A DNA stretch of 64,000 bases from Streptomyces sp. SID12501 (lineage in GTDB: Bacteria; Actinomycetota; Actinomycetes; Streptomycetales; Streptomycetaceae): contig NZ_JAAGLU010000013.1 of the NCBI RefSeq assembly GCF_010550245.1, positions 177,828 through 241,827 of the forward strand, written 5' to 3'. Positions within the stretch are counted from its first letter, which is position 1, and every line of letters begins with the position of its first letter. Shown here piece by piece: positions 36,520 through 45,615 of the stretch. A program made the position numbers and the translations under genes. Below the pieces are notes generated by a model. That model worked only from the letters and a program-made list of their open reading frames with translations. It was not told the DNA's origin and did not search any database.

Positions 36520-38553
36520 TCAGCCGCCCAGCGCGACACGCAGGCGCTCCGGATCGGTCGTCGGAACGTCACAGGTGAAGTTACGGCAGACGTATGCGGT
36601 CGGTTCACCGCCAACGAGAATCCGCCCGCCGAGCAACGGCAACTCGTCACTGTCCGCAGTCCCCACCGCGACGACAGCACCCGGCGCGGTGGCCAGAAGT
36701 GCCGTACGGTGCAAGGCCGTTGTGGCCGGATCACCAAGCGACGGCCCGACCACCGCAACCTCTCGCGGCCCGTCGAGCAGCGCCTCGGCGACAGCGAGCC
36801 CCCACCCGACGAACCGCGGCACACGCGGCCCTAGCGCCTTCACCACGCCCAACGCCCGCTCGGCGGCGGCCCGATGGGGCTCGGAACCGGTCTGGGCCGC
36901 GTAACCGAGCAACGCCCCCGCGGCGGCCGTCCACCCGGAGGGCACCGCGTTGTCGGTCGGATCCTGAGGCCGCCGGATGAGCTGCTCGGCGTCACTGGCG
37001 GTGTCGTACAGGGCACCCGACTCGGCGTCGACGAACCGCACGAGCACATGGTCGAGCAGGAACCCGGCGAACTCCAGCCACACCCCCTCCCCCGTCACGG
37101 AGGCAAGCGCGAGGAACCCCTCGGCGACATCGGCGTAGTCCTCCAACACCCCGGCGTTCGCCCCGACCTGCCCGTCCTTGCTGGTACGGGAGAGCTGGGC
37201 CCGGTCGTCCAGGTGAACCCGTACGAGGAGATCGGCGGCGGCCAGCGCGGCGTCCACGAGGTCGGGCCGCTCGAAGTAGGCGCCGGTCTCGGCGAGCGCG
37301 GCAACGGCGAGCCCGTTCCAGGCGGCGACCACCTTGTCGTCCCGCCCGGGAGCGGGCCGCTCGCGACGGGCGTCGAGCAACCGCGCCTTGACGGAATCGA
37401 TCTTCTCGGCGTCGAACACGCCCTCGTGCTGCGGAAGTTGGAGGACAGAGGCACCCTCCTCGAAGGTGCCGTCCGCCGTCACCCCGAAGTAGTGCGCGGC
37501 AAGCTCCGCGTCCTCGTCGCCGAGCACCTCGGCGAGCTGGGCCGGCGTCCACACGTAGTAGGCGCCCTCGACGTGCCTGCCGGACCCGTCATCACTGTCG
37601 GCGTCGAGCGCGGACGCGAACCCGCCTTCGTTCGTGCGGAGTTCACGCACCAGGAAGTCGGCGGTCTCCAGGGCGACGCGCCGGGCGAGCTCGGAGCCGG
37701 TGGCGCGCCAGAGATGGGCATAAGTTCGACACAAAAGGGCATTATCGTAGAGCATCTTCTCAAAATGCGGAATTACCCAGTTTCGGTCGACGGAGTACCG
37801 TGCGAAACCACCGGCAAGTTGGTCGTAGATCCCGCCTCGCGCCATGCGCTCACACGTGTGCTGCGCCATCTGCAGAGCCCCCTCAGCCCCGGTACGTGCG
37901 TGATGCCGCAACAGGAACTCGACGACCATGGACTGCGGAAACTTCGGCGCCCCGCCGAACCCACCGCACTGCGGGTCATACTCCCGAGTGAGCCCCAGGA
38001 GGGCCTGAGCCAGCTCCTCCTCGCCGGGGACCTTCGCGTCGCCGTAGTTGATCTCCCGCCCTGTCAGATCCCGCACAATCTTCCCCGCGACCTCTACTAC
38101 TTCGTCCCGCTTGCCAGTCCAAGCCTGGTGCACGCCTTCCAGTACCTGCCGGAAGGAGGGCATGCCGTGCCGGGGCGTTGGCGGGAAGTATGTGCCGAAG
38201 TAGAAGGGTTCGGCATCTGGGGTGAGGAACACGGTCATGGGCCAGCCGCCCTGGCCGGTGGCGGCTTGGACGGCTTCCATGTAGACAGCGTCGACGTCAG
38301 GGCGTTCCTCGCGGTCGACCTTGATGCCAACAAAGCGGGCGTTAAGGAATTCGGCGGTGGCCTCGTCCTCAAATGATTCGGAAGCCATGACATGACACCA
38401 GTGGCAAGAGCTGTACCCGACGCTCAGGAAGACGGGCACATCACGCCGCCGGGCTTCCTCGAAAGCAGCGGATTCCCACGACCACCAGTCAACCGGGTTG
38501 TCCGCGTGCTGAAGGAGGTAGGGGGACGTGGCACGTGCGAGTCGGTTGGGCAT
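36520..38553 (-). CDS. Thioredoxin-domain protein, YyaL/SPATA20 family
   Basis: A 677-residue protein of the DUF255 (spermatogenesis-associated protein 20-like) family. The N-terminal thioredoxin-like domain holds SVGYSSCHWCHVMASESFED (CxxC near residue 47), then a large alpha/alpha toroid like N-acylglucosamine 2-epimerases and glucanases (FAKMLYDNALLCRTYAHLWR-type helices, AWNGLAVAALAETGAYFERP). Biological role in bacteria is unsettled. The ATG at 38553 follows GAGGAT; the longer frame to 38604 is unlikely. It stands between the glycan operon and the integrase remnant and is probably core. Confidence 0.9.
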   Translation of the reverse strand: MPNRLARATSPYLLQHADNPVDWWSWESAAFEEARRRDVPVFLSVGYSSCHWCHVMASESFEDEATAEFLNARFVGIKVDREERPDVDAVYMEAVQAATGQGGWPMTVFLTPDAEPFYFGTYFPPTPRHGMPSFRQVLEGVHQAWTGKRDEVVEVAGKIVRDLTGREINYGDAKVPGEEELAQALLGLTREYDPQCGGFGGAPKFPQSMVVEFLLRHHARTGAEGALQMAQHTCERMARGGIYDQLAGGFARYSVDRNWVIPHFEKMLYDNALLCRTYAHLWRATGSELARRVALETADFLVRELRTNEGGFASALDADSDDGSGRHVEGAYYVWTPAQLAEVLGDEDAELAAHYFGVTADGTFEEGASVLQLPQHEGVFDAEKIDSVKARLLDARRERPAPGRDDKVVAAWNGLAVAALAETGAYFERPDLVDAALAAADLLVRVHLDDRAQLSRTSKDGQVGANAGVLEDYADVAEGFLALASVTGEGVWLEFAGFLLDHVLVRFVDAESGALYDTASDAEQLIRRPQDPTDNAVPSGWTAAAGALLGYAAQTGSEPHRAAAERALGVVKALGPRVPRFVGWGLAVAEALLDGPREVAVVGPSLGDPATTALHRTALLATAPGAVVAVGTADSDELPLLGGRILVGGEPTAYVCRNFTCDVPTTDPERLRVALGG

Positions 38554-38652
38554 GTGCCCATCCTCGCGCACGCCGCAATGCGCACGCACCCACGCCACAT
38601 GCATGGCGCACGAACCTCACGGATCGCCCTCAAGCACCCGTGAACTCTGAAG

Positions 38653-39420
38653 TCACAGCCAGTCGAACTCCAGCCGTTCCAGGATCGGCGTGGGGTCCCC
38701 CTGCCTCGACGCCGGCCTGACCGTGATGCCTTCGGCCCCGAGCGCGCACTTCAACAGCATCCGCTTATCGACCATGTCTGCTCCTTCCCACGCTTCCTTC
38801 AGAGCATCGGGATGCAGGACAGGCTCACCTTCCGATGCCAGTGATTCCACCATCGCGGTCGCGTTCTCGATGACTGCGCGCTGCCCCTCGCTCAGTTCCT
38901 CGAAGCGCCCTTCGTCCATTTTCCCGTAGACGTAGAAGTCCTCTTCAAGCTTCTCCACACGCTTCTGCGCCGCTTCAAGTGCCCTCTGCGTTTCCTTCTT
39001 CTTCGCCTGCGTCTCTGGATCCGTGAACGCGATCCACCGGCGAGCAATCTCGGCAATGACTGGTGCGTCTGGCTCAAGGGCGGTGATGTGGTCGATCCAG
39101 GCATGCCCGACCGCGTGGTCAATACGTCCAGCGAGGGTCATCGAACCCTCACAGACCGACCTGCCGCGCGTCTGCCGGACTTCGCACCGGTAGCGGCCGC
39201 CACGCTGGCTCATTGGGCCACCGCACGGATCGAGCCTTCCGGTGCCCGTCTTGTCCCTCATCCGGCCACACCGGTAGATGCTCGTGCCGAGATACTTCGC
39301 CTCCGGCTTTCCCCTGGCCCAACGCGCATCGGTCCGTTCAGCAATGAGGGCCTTGATCCGAAACCACTCGTCCGGGGTCACAACCCCGGTCCCACACATG
39401 ACGATCTCGCCCAGTTCGCT
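38653..39420 (-). pseudogene. Large serine integrase, C-terminal part
   Basis: This frame encodes the zinc-ribbon and coiled-coil end of a large serine recombinase: VVTPDEWFRIKALIAERTDA, the zinc ligands YRCGRM and DPCGGPM with YRCEVRQ and SVCEG, then the coiled coil KKKETQRALEAAQKRVEKLE, and a C-terminal helix MLLKCALGAEGITVRPAS. The frame upstream runs into unrelated sequence near 39470. The catalytic domain sits separately at 39758-40222 and the central recombinase domain (about 150 residues) is lost. It belonged to a prophage or integrative element; no other phage gene is present nearby. Confidence 0.8.
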
Positions 39421-39462
39421 GCGTAGTGGTTCTCCGTAACCGTTCCTGTGGACTGAGCGGGA

Positions 39463-39630
39463 GTGAGTCCGTTCAGCCGCGCGCCCCGAACGGTCTTGGG
39501 CGAGCTGGTCCCCGGCGTACTCGACCCCGGGGCGGCGACACGCATCCTGTGCGTGGTCCTGGCCCGGGAGGCCAGTTCCCTACGCGACCTGGCCAGGTGG
39601 GTACGGCCAGAGGCGACGGAGAGGCCCTGA
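39463..39630 (+). CDS. Possible small protein inside integrase gap
   Basis: A 55-residue reading frame from GTG 39463, after GCGGGA, to TGA 39630. It has protein-like composition: TVLGELVPGVLDPGAATRIL, then CVVLAREASSLRDLARWVRP, a hydrophobic then amphipathic helix pair. It occupies the place where the middle of the serine integrase should be, on the opposite strand, so it may be a fragment of whatever disrupted the integrase. I do not recognise it; chance coding is possible. Confidence 0.25.
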   Translation: MSPFSRAPRTVLGELVPGVLDPGAATRILCVVLAREASSLRDLARWVRPEATERP

Positions 39631-39757
39631 ACCATCCACTGGTGGAGCAGGGGCCCCGCACGCTGACGCCGTACCCGGTGTCCCAGGTCGCACAACCACG
39701 CTAACCCAAACGGCCCAGGGCACCGCAAGCCCGGAAGCCGACCATCACACGATCGAG

Positions 39758-40222
39758 CTAATTCGACCTCGTACACACTCCTTGCCGAGCAGCTACTAAC
39801 CCCTCCGTGACGGAAACGAGCCGTGCCTGCCTGCGGTCGAACTCGTCCAGCATTCGCCCCACCGCCCCCATGCCGCGCCGGTCGAAGCGGTCCGTCTTCC
39901 ACACGCCCAGCGTCTTGGACTTGCCATTCATGATGGCTTGCGTGGCCTTCTCAAACTCCCTGCGCCGCACATAGGTCTTGGATGCCGAGAGTTGCTCGAA
40001 CCAGATGTGCCGAATCTGAAGACCTTCTGCCTGCACCCAGCGAACCAGCTCTCGCACGTGCCCACGAATCGTGGTCAGGTCCTCCTTCTTGGTACTGCGT
40101 CGCAGGTAGGCGTCCATGAGCCGAGACGGCTCCGCGGTCGCGGGTTTGTCCAGCCCCATCGCCTCAAGCTCGTCAGAGTTGAACCCCAATGCGACCAACG
40201 TCGCGTGATCCTCGCGCACCAC
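39758..40222 (-). pseudogene. Large serine integrase, N-terminal catalytic part
   Basis: From GTG 40222 (after GAGGGGGTC) the frame gives about 154 residues: a leader VREDHATLVALGFNSDELEA, then the resolvase fold MDAYLRRSTKKEDLTTIRGH with the catalytic Ser in LRRS, VWKTDRFDRRG with the active-site Arg pair, and LDEFDRRQARLVSVTEGL. It stops soon after at 39758 where full-length integrases continue. With the C-terminal part at 38653-39420 it forms one gene with its centre replaced. It should be unable to recombine DNA. Confidence 0.8.
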
Positions 40223-40308
40223 GACCCCCTCTTTTCCTGGGAAGAAGCTACGGAGGTGTTGATACTTTCTAGGCCGTTTTCTGAAAGTGAGGCACGATCC
40301 AGCACTGG

Positions 40309-40325
40309 TGATCACTTTGTGATCA
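40309..40325. promoter_or_regulatory. Perfect palindrome upstream of integrase remnant
   Basis: TGATCAC-TTT-GTGATCA, 7-bp arms, between the integrase remnant and the NTPase gene. It lies about 85 bp from the former and 130 bp from the latter, and may be an old phage-type operator or a site for the NTPase gene. Confidence 0.4.
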
Positions 40326-40452
40326 TCCAGCGCCCTACAGAGTTCTGGATCTCTCACCGCCACGGCCGTTCGTGATCGCCGCCCTCTCGCGCTCACGCCT
40401 CCTCCGAAGGACACTCATAGATAAAAGAGTTGACGCCAGAGGGGGACACACC

Positions 40453-43400
40453 ATGCAGGACAGCCACCGGGCGGAAGCCGAGCGGCTGTTGGGCCGGGCC
40501 GTGGAGGAAGAGGTGCGGCGGTCCGGGGGGCGTACGGACGGGGGCGTGCTGCTCACACGGGCGCGCGGGGCGCTGGACACCATGGCGAAGTCGTCCGCGG
40601 AGGAGTACGCGGCGTACACGCGGGCGCTCGACGAGGCGAAGGCCGGGCAGCTCACCTTCGGACAGCGCTACGCCCGGGAGGGTGCCGGAACTCCCTTGCT
40701 GGTGGCGGCTGTTGCCGCGCTCACGGCAGGCGTCGCCGACCTGGCGCTCGGCACCGGCACCGGCACCGCCGTCGGGGCGGCGCTGACCGTGGGCGTCGTG
40801 GGCGCCGCCGCGACCGTCCTCAAGGTGACCGCCTCCCATCTGCCGGCCGCCCACCACCGGGCCGGCGCCGTGAGCCAGCCCGGCGGTCCAGAACAACTGC
40901 GGCTGACCTGGCTGACGGCGCTGGAGGTACGCGGCATCCGTCCGTTCCTCGACCAGCAGCGGGTGCTCAGCGCGTCCACCGGGCCGAAGAAGTCGGGGCC
41001 GAGGCTGCGCGGCAGCGACAAGAGCGCGGCGGCCCGCACGCGCAGCGTCCTCGATCAGTCCTTCGCCCAACTCCCGGACCCGGACGAGCCGTTCGCGGGC
41101 CGGCGGCAGGAACTGGCCCGTATCCGGCAGTGGGTGCACTCGGCCCGGGCGAGTACGGAGACCCGGCCGACCCTGGTCGTCCTGCACGGCGCGTCCGGCA
41201 GTGGCCGCAGCGCGCTCGCCATCCACGCGGCGCACGATCTGCGGGACCAGTTCCGGGGGGCGTGCGTGGTGGATCTGCGCGGCGACAGCCCGAAGGAGCC
41301 ACCGCTGCCCACCCGCGACGCCCTGCTGTATCTCCTCAACCGGCTCGGCGCCTCCCGCGAGCAGTCGCTCTTCCGTGAGCGTTCGTCACCGGACCAGCAG
41401 GTCAGAAGGCTGAGCGAGCTGTACAACCAGCACCTCACCGGGGTCCCGGTGACGATCGTCCTGGACGACGCCCAGGACCCCGAGCAGGTCCGCACGCTCG
41501 TCCCGGAGCGCTCCGACAGCCTCGTCATCGTCACCGCCCGGGAGCCCCTCGACCTTCCGGCCGAACTGCCCTTCTGGGTGCACCAGTTGGCCGTCGAGCC
41601 CCTGGACGCGGCAGGCGCGGAGGAACTGCTGAACGCGTCCGCGCAGGCCGAGCCAGGGTCGGGATCGAGTCCGTACGATGCCGAATCCGCCGAGCGGATA
41701 AGGGAGTTGTGCGGCGGGCTGCCGCTGGCGCTGCGCGTCGCGGGCTCCTCGCTCGGTCCGCGCAGCCAGCGCCGGCTGGCCGCCGACCTGGGCGCGTACG
41801 GCCCGGTCGAGCCGGTGGAGCGGGTGCTGTGGCTGCGCTACACCGACCAGTCGGAACCGGGCCGACGGCTGCTGCGCAGGCTGGCGCTGGCCGGGCGGGC
41901 CTCGCTCGGCGCGGCGGCTGCCGCGGCCCTGTTGGCCACGGACCGGACGGAGGCGACCCGTCAGCTGGACGCGCTCGCCCGCGCGGGCCTGATCGACCAT
42001 GTCCGGGGCAGCCGTTACCGCCTGCACGACCTGGTCCGCGCCTTCGCGCAGGCCCGTCTCCTGGACGAGGAGGAACCGGCGGAGCGCACGGCCGCGCAGG
42101 AACGGCTGATCGTGAGCTACGGCGAGCTGGCCGACTCGGTGCTGCGCCTGGTCGACGGCAACATGTCGACCCGCTCGGACCGCTTCAGCCCGCACGGCTT
42201 CACCTCCCTCGACGAGGCGCTGCGCTGGCTGGACGACGAGTCGAGCTTCATCACGGCGACGCTGCGGCACGCGGACGGCGTCAACCAGGCCGCCGTGCTC
42301 AACCTGCTGGGCGCGCTGTGCGACTACTGCCTGCTGCGCGGCGACCTCTACCGGCTCGGCGAGATCAGCGAGCTGGCGGAGTCGGTGGACCAGGGCCTGC
42401 TGGTCCGCTCGGTGCAGTGGCGTACGGGCATCGCGGCCCGGCAGCTGGGCGAGCTGGACAAGGCACGCACGACGCTCACCTCGGTCGTCGAGCTGTACAT
42501 GGAGGCCCACCACGACGCGGGCGCCGCGCGGGCACTGTGCTCGCTCGGCATCACGCTGCACCACCAGGGCAACCTGGTCGAGGCGGCGGCGAAGCTCCAG
42601 GAGGCCCTGGAGCTCCAGCAGGCGCCCGAACTGGCGACCGACCGCGCCTGGACGATGCACGCCCTCGCCGCCGTCGAACGCGACCGCTCCCACCTCGCCG
42701 AGGCGTGGGACCTGCTGACCCGTTCCCTGGTCCTCCACAAGGAGGGTGAGTCGATCCACGGCGAGGCGTGGGCCCACTTCCAGCTCGGCCAACTGGGCCT
42801 GCGGATGGGCGACGTACCGCGCGCCGAGTCCGAACTGCGCACGGCCCTCGACCTGTACGGCCGTACGCGCGACGCCCGTGGCGAAGCCTGGGCCCTGACC
42901 CAGCTGGCCCGGGCCCGGCTGGTCGCCGGGGACGCGTCGGCAGCGGTGGACGGGCTGCGCCGGGCGGCGGCGGTCCACCGGGACAACGAGGACGCGCGCG
43001 GCGAGGCGTGGTCGGTCTACTACCTGGGCCAGTCCCTGGAGGAGACGGGCAACCTGGATCTGGCGGTCCGCGAGCTGGAACGTTCCCGCACCATGTTCTC
43101 CCGCATCCGGGACGTCTACGGCCTGGCCTGCGCCCGCCATCACTCGGCCCGCGTCACCCGCGACCAGCGGGCCGTCCAGACGGGCTCGCTGCGCAACTCG
43201 GGATTCGCCCGCCAGCTCCTGGTGGACGCCCGCGCCGACTTCCAGCGCATCGGGGTGGCCCACGGGGAGGCCTGGACCTGCCTGGAACTGGCGATCGTCG
43301 ACGCGGGCAACGCCCGCACCCAGCAGGCGCTGGCCCTGTGCGACGAGGCGATCGGCCTGTTCACCTCGTACGGCGACCGGCGCGGCGAGGACTGGGCGCG

Positions 43401-43671
43401 TTTCCTGCGCTGCACCCTCCTGCCGTACGCGGCCCCCGGCGGCGTCGACATCGGCACGGCGGTGGCCCAGGAGGAACTGACCCAGCTCTCGCGCAGCCGC
43501 CACCCGTCCCGCGACGACAAGCTCGACGACTTCGTCGACGCCTACCAGCTCCTCCTGGAGCGCGGCGTGGCCCTGGAGTCGGGCTGGCAGGGGTGGCGCC
43601 TGGGCATGATCCCCAACCGGCACGCCCGGGAGGTCATGGGGGTACCGGTGGAGGCGGCAGGCCGGCGGTAG
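40453..43671 (+). CDS. Membrane-linked NTPase with TPR array
   Basis: A 1072-residue protein of the actinomycete STAND type. The N-terminal 55 residues are helical; residues 60-110 form a membrane hairpin (LLVAAVAALTAGVADLALGT and VGAALTVGVVGAAATVLKVT). A P-loop, VVLHGASGSGRSALAIHAAH, is near residue 245; Walker B is in VPVTIVLDDAQDPEQV near 332; then a GLPLALRVAGSSLG sensor-like motif and winged helix to about 560. From about 640 tetratricopeptide-like repeats with the recurring HGEAWAHFQLG / RGEAWALTQLA / RGEAWSVYYLG units. No DNA-binding domain is seen, unlike AfsR/SARP. ATG 40453 follows AGAGGGGG. Ligand and output unknown. Confidence 0.82.
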   Translation: MQDSHRAEAERLLGRAVEEEVRRSGGRTDGGVLLTRARGALDTMAKSSAEEYAAYTRALDEAKAGQLTFGQRYAREGAGTPLLVAAVAALTAGVADLALGTGTGTAVGAALTVGVVGAAATVLKVTASHLPAAHHRAGAVSQPGGPEQLRLTWLTALEVRGIRPFLDQQRVLSASTGPKKSGPRLRGSDKSAAARTRSVLDQSFAQLPDPDEPFAGRRQELARIRQWVHSARASTETRPTLVVLHGASGSGRSALAIHAAHDLRDQFRGACVVDLRGDSPKEPPLPTRDALLYLLNRLGASREQSLFRERSSPDQQVRRLSELYNQHLTGVPVTIVLDDAQDPEQVRTLVPERSDSLVIVTAREPLDLPAELPFWVHQLAVEPLDAAGAEELLNASAQAEPGSGSSPYDAESAERIRELCGGLPLALRVAGSSLGPRSQRRLAADLGAYGPVEPVERVLWLRYTDQSEPGRRLLRRLALAGRASLGAAAAAALLATDRTEATRQLDALARAGLIDHVRGSRYRLHDLVRAFAQARLLDEEEPAERTAAQERLIVSYGELADSVLRLVDGNMSTRSDRFSPHGFTSLDEALRWLDDESSFITATLRHADGVNQAAVLNLLGALCDYCLLRGDLYRLGEISELAESVDQGLLVRSVQWRTGIAARQLGELDKARTTLTSVVELYMEAHHDAGAARALCSLGITLHHQGNLVEAAAKLQEALELQQAPELATDRAWTMHALAAVERDRSHLAEAWDLLTRSLVLHKEGESIHGEAWAHFQLGQLGLRMGDVPRAESELRTALDLYGRTRDARGEAWALTQLARARLVAGDASAAVDGLRRAAAVHRDNEDARGEAWSVYYLGQSLEETGNLDLAVRELERSRTMFSRIRDVYGLACARHHSARVTRDQRAVQTGSLRNSGFARQLLVDARADFQRIGVAHGEAWTCLELAIVDAGNARTQQALALCDEAIGLFTSYGDRRGEDWARFLRCTLLPYAAPGGVDIGTAVAQEELTQLSRSRHPSRDDKLDDFVDAYQLLLERGVALESGWQGWRLGMIPNRHAREVMGVPVEAAGRR

Positions 43672-43686
43672 GGCGGGAGGAGCGGT

Positions 43687-43709
43687 CACCGGGTGCCGGG
43701 CACCCGGTG
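43687..43709. terminator. Terminator between convergent genes
   Basis: CACCGGGTGC, loop CGG, GCACCCGGTG, a perfect 10-bp stem between the NTPase gene and the small membrane protein, which converge. Confidence 0.75.
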
Positions 43710-43714
43710 CGGCC

Positions 43715-44014
43715 TCACTCCTGCGCGGAACCCTTGGCCGATCCGCCGGCCGATCCCCTGGCCGCGCCGTCAGTCGCTCCGTCGGCCGTTTCCCTGGCGG
43801 CGTCGGGGGTCTTCTCGGGGTCCGGCGCCTCCTTGAAGTCGATCCTGCCCATCTGCTTGCTCATGGACTTCATCAGGGCCCACACGGCGAGAGCCATCAC
43901 CGCGAACACGATGAAGCCGAGGACACCGGGGGTCACCTTGTCCTCGTCGACCTCCGCCGCGAACGGAAGGAGATGCGTCATTGCCAGGCTTGTGCTTGCG
44001 CTCATGTCAGGCAT
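43715..44014 (-). CDS. Small single-span membrane protein after mca
   Basis: About 99 residues from ATG 44014, with ATG 44005 or MTHLLPF as alternatives; the first overlaps the mca stop by several bases. One membrane helix (TPGVLGFIVFAVMALAVWAL) is followed by MKSMSKQMGRIDFKEAPDPE and an Ala/Gly/Ser-rich tail made of imperfect GSAGGSAKGSA-type repeats. It is the usual downstream neighbour of mca in Streptomyces. Function unknown; the conserved position suggests a role tied to mycothiol conjugate handling or simple gene-order inheritance. Confidence 0.8.
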   Translation of the reverse strand: MPDMSASTSLAMTHLLPFAAEVDEDKVTPGVLGFIVFAVMALAVWALMKSMSKQMGRIDFKEAPDPEKTPDAARETADGATDGAARGSAGGSAKGSAQE

Positions 44015-44888
44015 TGTCGCGGATGCCCGCAAAGAGGTCGTCCTCGGGGAGGGAAGTGTCCACCAGCGACTTCGCCAGCTCGTACTCCTCCGTCGGCCAG
44101 ACCTCCCGCTGAAGCTCCATCGGCACCCGGAACCAGCCCCCGTCGGGGTCGATCTGCGTGGCGTGCGCGAGCAGCGCCTTGTCGCGGATCTCGAAGAACT
44201 CCGCGCACGGAACATGCGTGGTCAGCGTGCGCTCGGTGCGCTCGAACTCCGACCACCGCTTCAGCCAGTCCCCGTACGGCGACTCCATTCCGCGCTCGAT
44301 CAGCGCGTTGTGCAGCGCCTCGGTACGCGGCCGGTTGAAGCCCTGGTTGTAGTACAGCTTTTGCGGCTGGTACACCGCGCCGAACTCCGACTCCGGGTAG
44401 GTCTCGGGGTCCGCGGCGCCCTCGAAGGCCACCATCGAGATCGTGTGGGTCATGATGTGGTCGGGGTGCGGGTACCCGCCGTTCTCGTCGTACGTCGTGA
44501 TCACCTGCGGACGGAACGAGCGGATCTGCTTCACCAGTTCCCCGGCCGCCTTGTCCACGTCCTCCAGGGCGAAGCAGCCCTCGGGGAGCGGGGGCAGCGG
44601 GTCGCCCTCGGGCAGGCCGGAGTCGACGAAACCGAGCCACTCCTGCTTGATGCCGAGGATCTCGCGGGCCTCGTCCATCTCCTTCTTGCGTACCTCGTGG
44701 ATGTTCTCCTCGATGTACTTGTCGCCCTGCAGTTTCGGGTTGAGGATGGACCCGCGCTCCCCGCCCGTGCAGGTCACGACGAGCACGTCCACCCCCTCGG
44801 ACACGTACTTCGCCATGGTGGCCGCACCTTTGCTCGACTCGTCGTCGGGATGCGCGTGCACGGCCATCAGTCGCAGCTGGTCAGTCAA
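44007..44888 (-). CDS. mca: Mycothiol S-conjugate amidase
   Basis: A 293-residue zinc amidase of the GlcNAc-PI de-N-acetylase family. It cleaves mycothiol S-conjugates of toxins into a mercapturic acid for export and GlcN-Ins for reuse. The zinc site begins AVHAHPDDESSKGAATMAKY (about 8-27; His, Asp, Asp), and the third ligand His is in GGYPHPDHIMTHTISMV near 142. ATP-free and of normal length. It marks the organism as a mycothiol-using actinomycete. Divergent from the DUF4307 gene, with the small membrane protein overlapping its 3' end. Confidence 0.97.
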   Translation of the reverse strand: MTDQLRLMAVHAHPDDESSKGAATMAKYVSEGVDVLVVTCTGGERGSILNPKLQGDKYIEENIHEVRKKEMDEAREILGIKQEWLGFVDSGLPEGDPLPPLPEGCFALEDVDKAAGELVKQIRSFRPQVITTYDENGGYPHPDHIMTHTISMVAFEGAADPETYPESEFGAVYQPQKLYYNQGFNRPRTEALHNALIERGMESPYGDWLKRWSEFERTERTLTTHVPCAEFFEIRDKALLAHATQIDPDGGWFRVPMELQREVWPTEEYELAKSLVDTSLPEDDLFAGIRDNA

Positions 44889-44942
44889 GACTCAATCCTC
44901 GTAAGTCGGCGCCCGGTGTGAGCGGGTGCGATGAGCGGCTTC

Positions 44943-44948
44943 TATAGT
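44943..44948 (+). promoter_or_regulatory. -10 box before DUF4307 gene
   Basis: TATAGT in the mca/DUF4307 gap is a near-consensus -10; no clear -35 is seen at 17-18 bp. It is 65 bp before the DUF4307 start. Confidence 0.4.
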
Positions 44949-45012
44949 GACCGAACCGGGCGGCCAATAATTCCGGGGCCGGGCTTTCCGGGCCTTCGCG
45001 GAGAGGACGATC

Positions 45013-45411
45013 ATGAGTACGGCGACCTCGCGACTCCCCGAGGGACGGTACGGCCGCTCCACGGACGAGCGCGCCGACCGCAGGCTCAGGGTCGCCGCCG
45101 CCGTCCTCGGGTCGGTACTGCTCGTCGTGGTCGGCTGGTTCGGCTATCACTACGTTGTCGGCAACAAGATCAGCGCCGAGATCATCGCCTTCAAGACGTA
45201 CGACGACTCGGTCAAGGTTCATCTGGAGGTCCGCAAGGACTCCGGCACGAACGGCTACTGCACCGTTCGCTCCCAGGCCGAGAACGGTGCCGAGGTCGGC
45301 CGCGCCGACTTCCGCTTCGACGGTGACGCCACCCGCATCGACAGGCTCGTCACGCTCCGGACGACGTCCCAGGGGACCACGGCCGAGCTGCTCGGCTGTC
45401 ACAGCGACTGA
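45013..45411 (+). CDS. DUF4307 membrane protein
   Basis: A 132-residue actinomycete protein: a cytoplasmic Arg-rich head (RYGRSTDERADRRLRVAAAV), one membrane helix (LGSVLLVVVGWFGYHYVVG), and a small extracytoplasmic beta domain with two cysteines (NGYCTVRSQAENG and LLGCHSD) likely to pair. ATG 45013 follows GAGAGGAC. The gene sits between mca and greA in conserved order. Function unknown. Confidence 0.9.
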   Translation: MSTATSRLPEGRYGRSTDERADRRLRVAAAVLGSVLLVVVGWFGYHYVVGNKISAEIIAFKTYDDSVKVHLEVRKDSGTNGYCTVRSQAENGAEVGRADFRFDGDATRIDRLVTLRTTSQGTTAELLGCHSD

Positions 45412-45615
45412 GGCCGCCGTCGGGGGCATCAGCAGGGGTCATCAACGGGGTCACACTCATCACACAAGCGCTGACCTGCGCTGACGTTTTTCTGATGGCT
45501 TATGTCCTCCCCCTGCCGCCGCTGAATTGTTAGGCTCGTGGTTTCGCCCATCCGTGGAGGAACATTCTTCTGGTAGGGCGTTGCTTTGTATTCCCAGTAC
45601 CTACGAGGAGCACCT

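Noticed and set aside
38604..40450. tRNA or attachment-site remnant next to the integrase
   Set aside because: I looked for a T-loop and acceptor stem and for a repeated core at both borders and found none that could be supported.
41386..43689. A 767-codon minus-strand frame over the NTPase/TPR gene
   Set aside because: Shadow with Gln/Arg/Val-rich sequence and no domain; the plus strand has P-loop and TPR.
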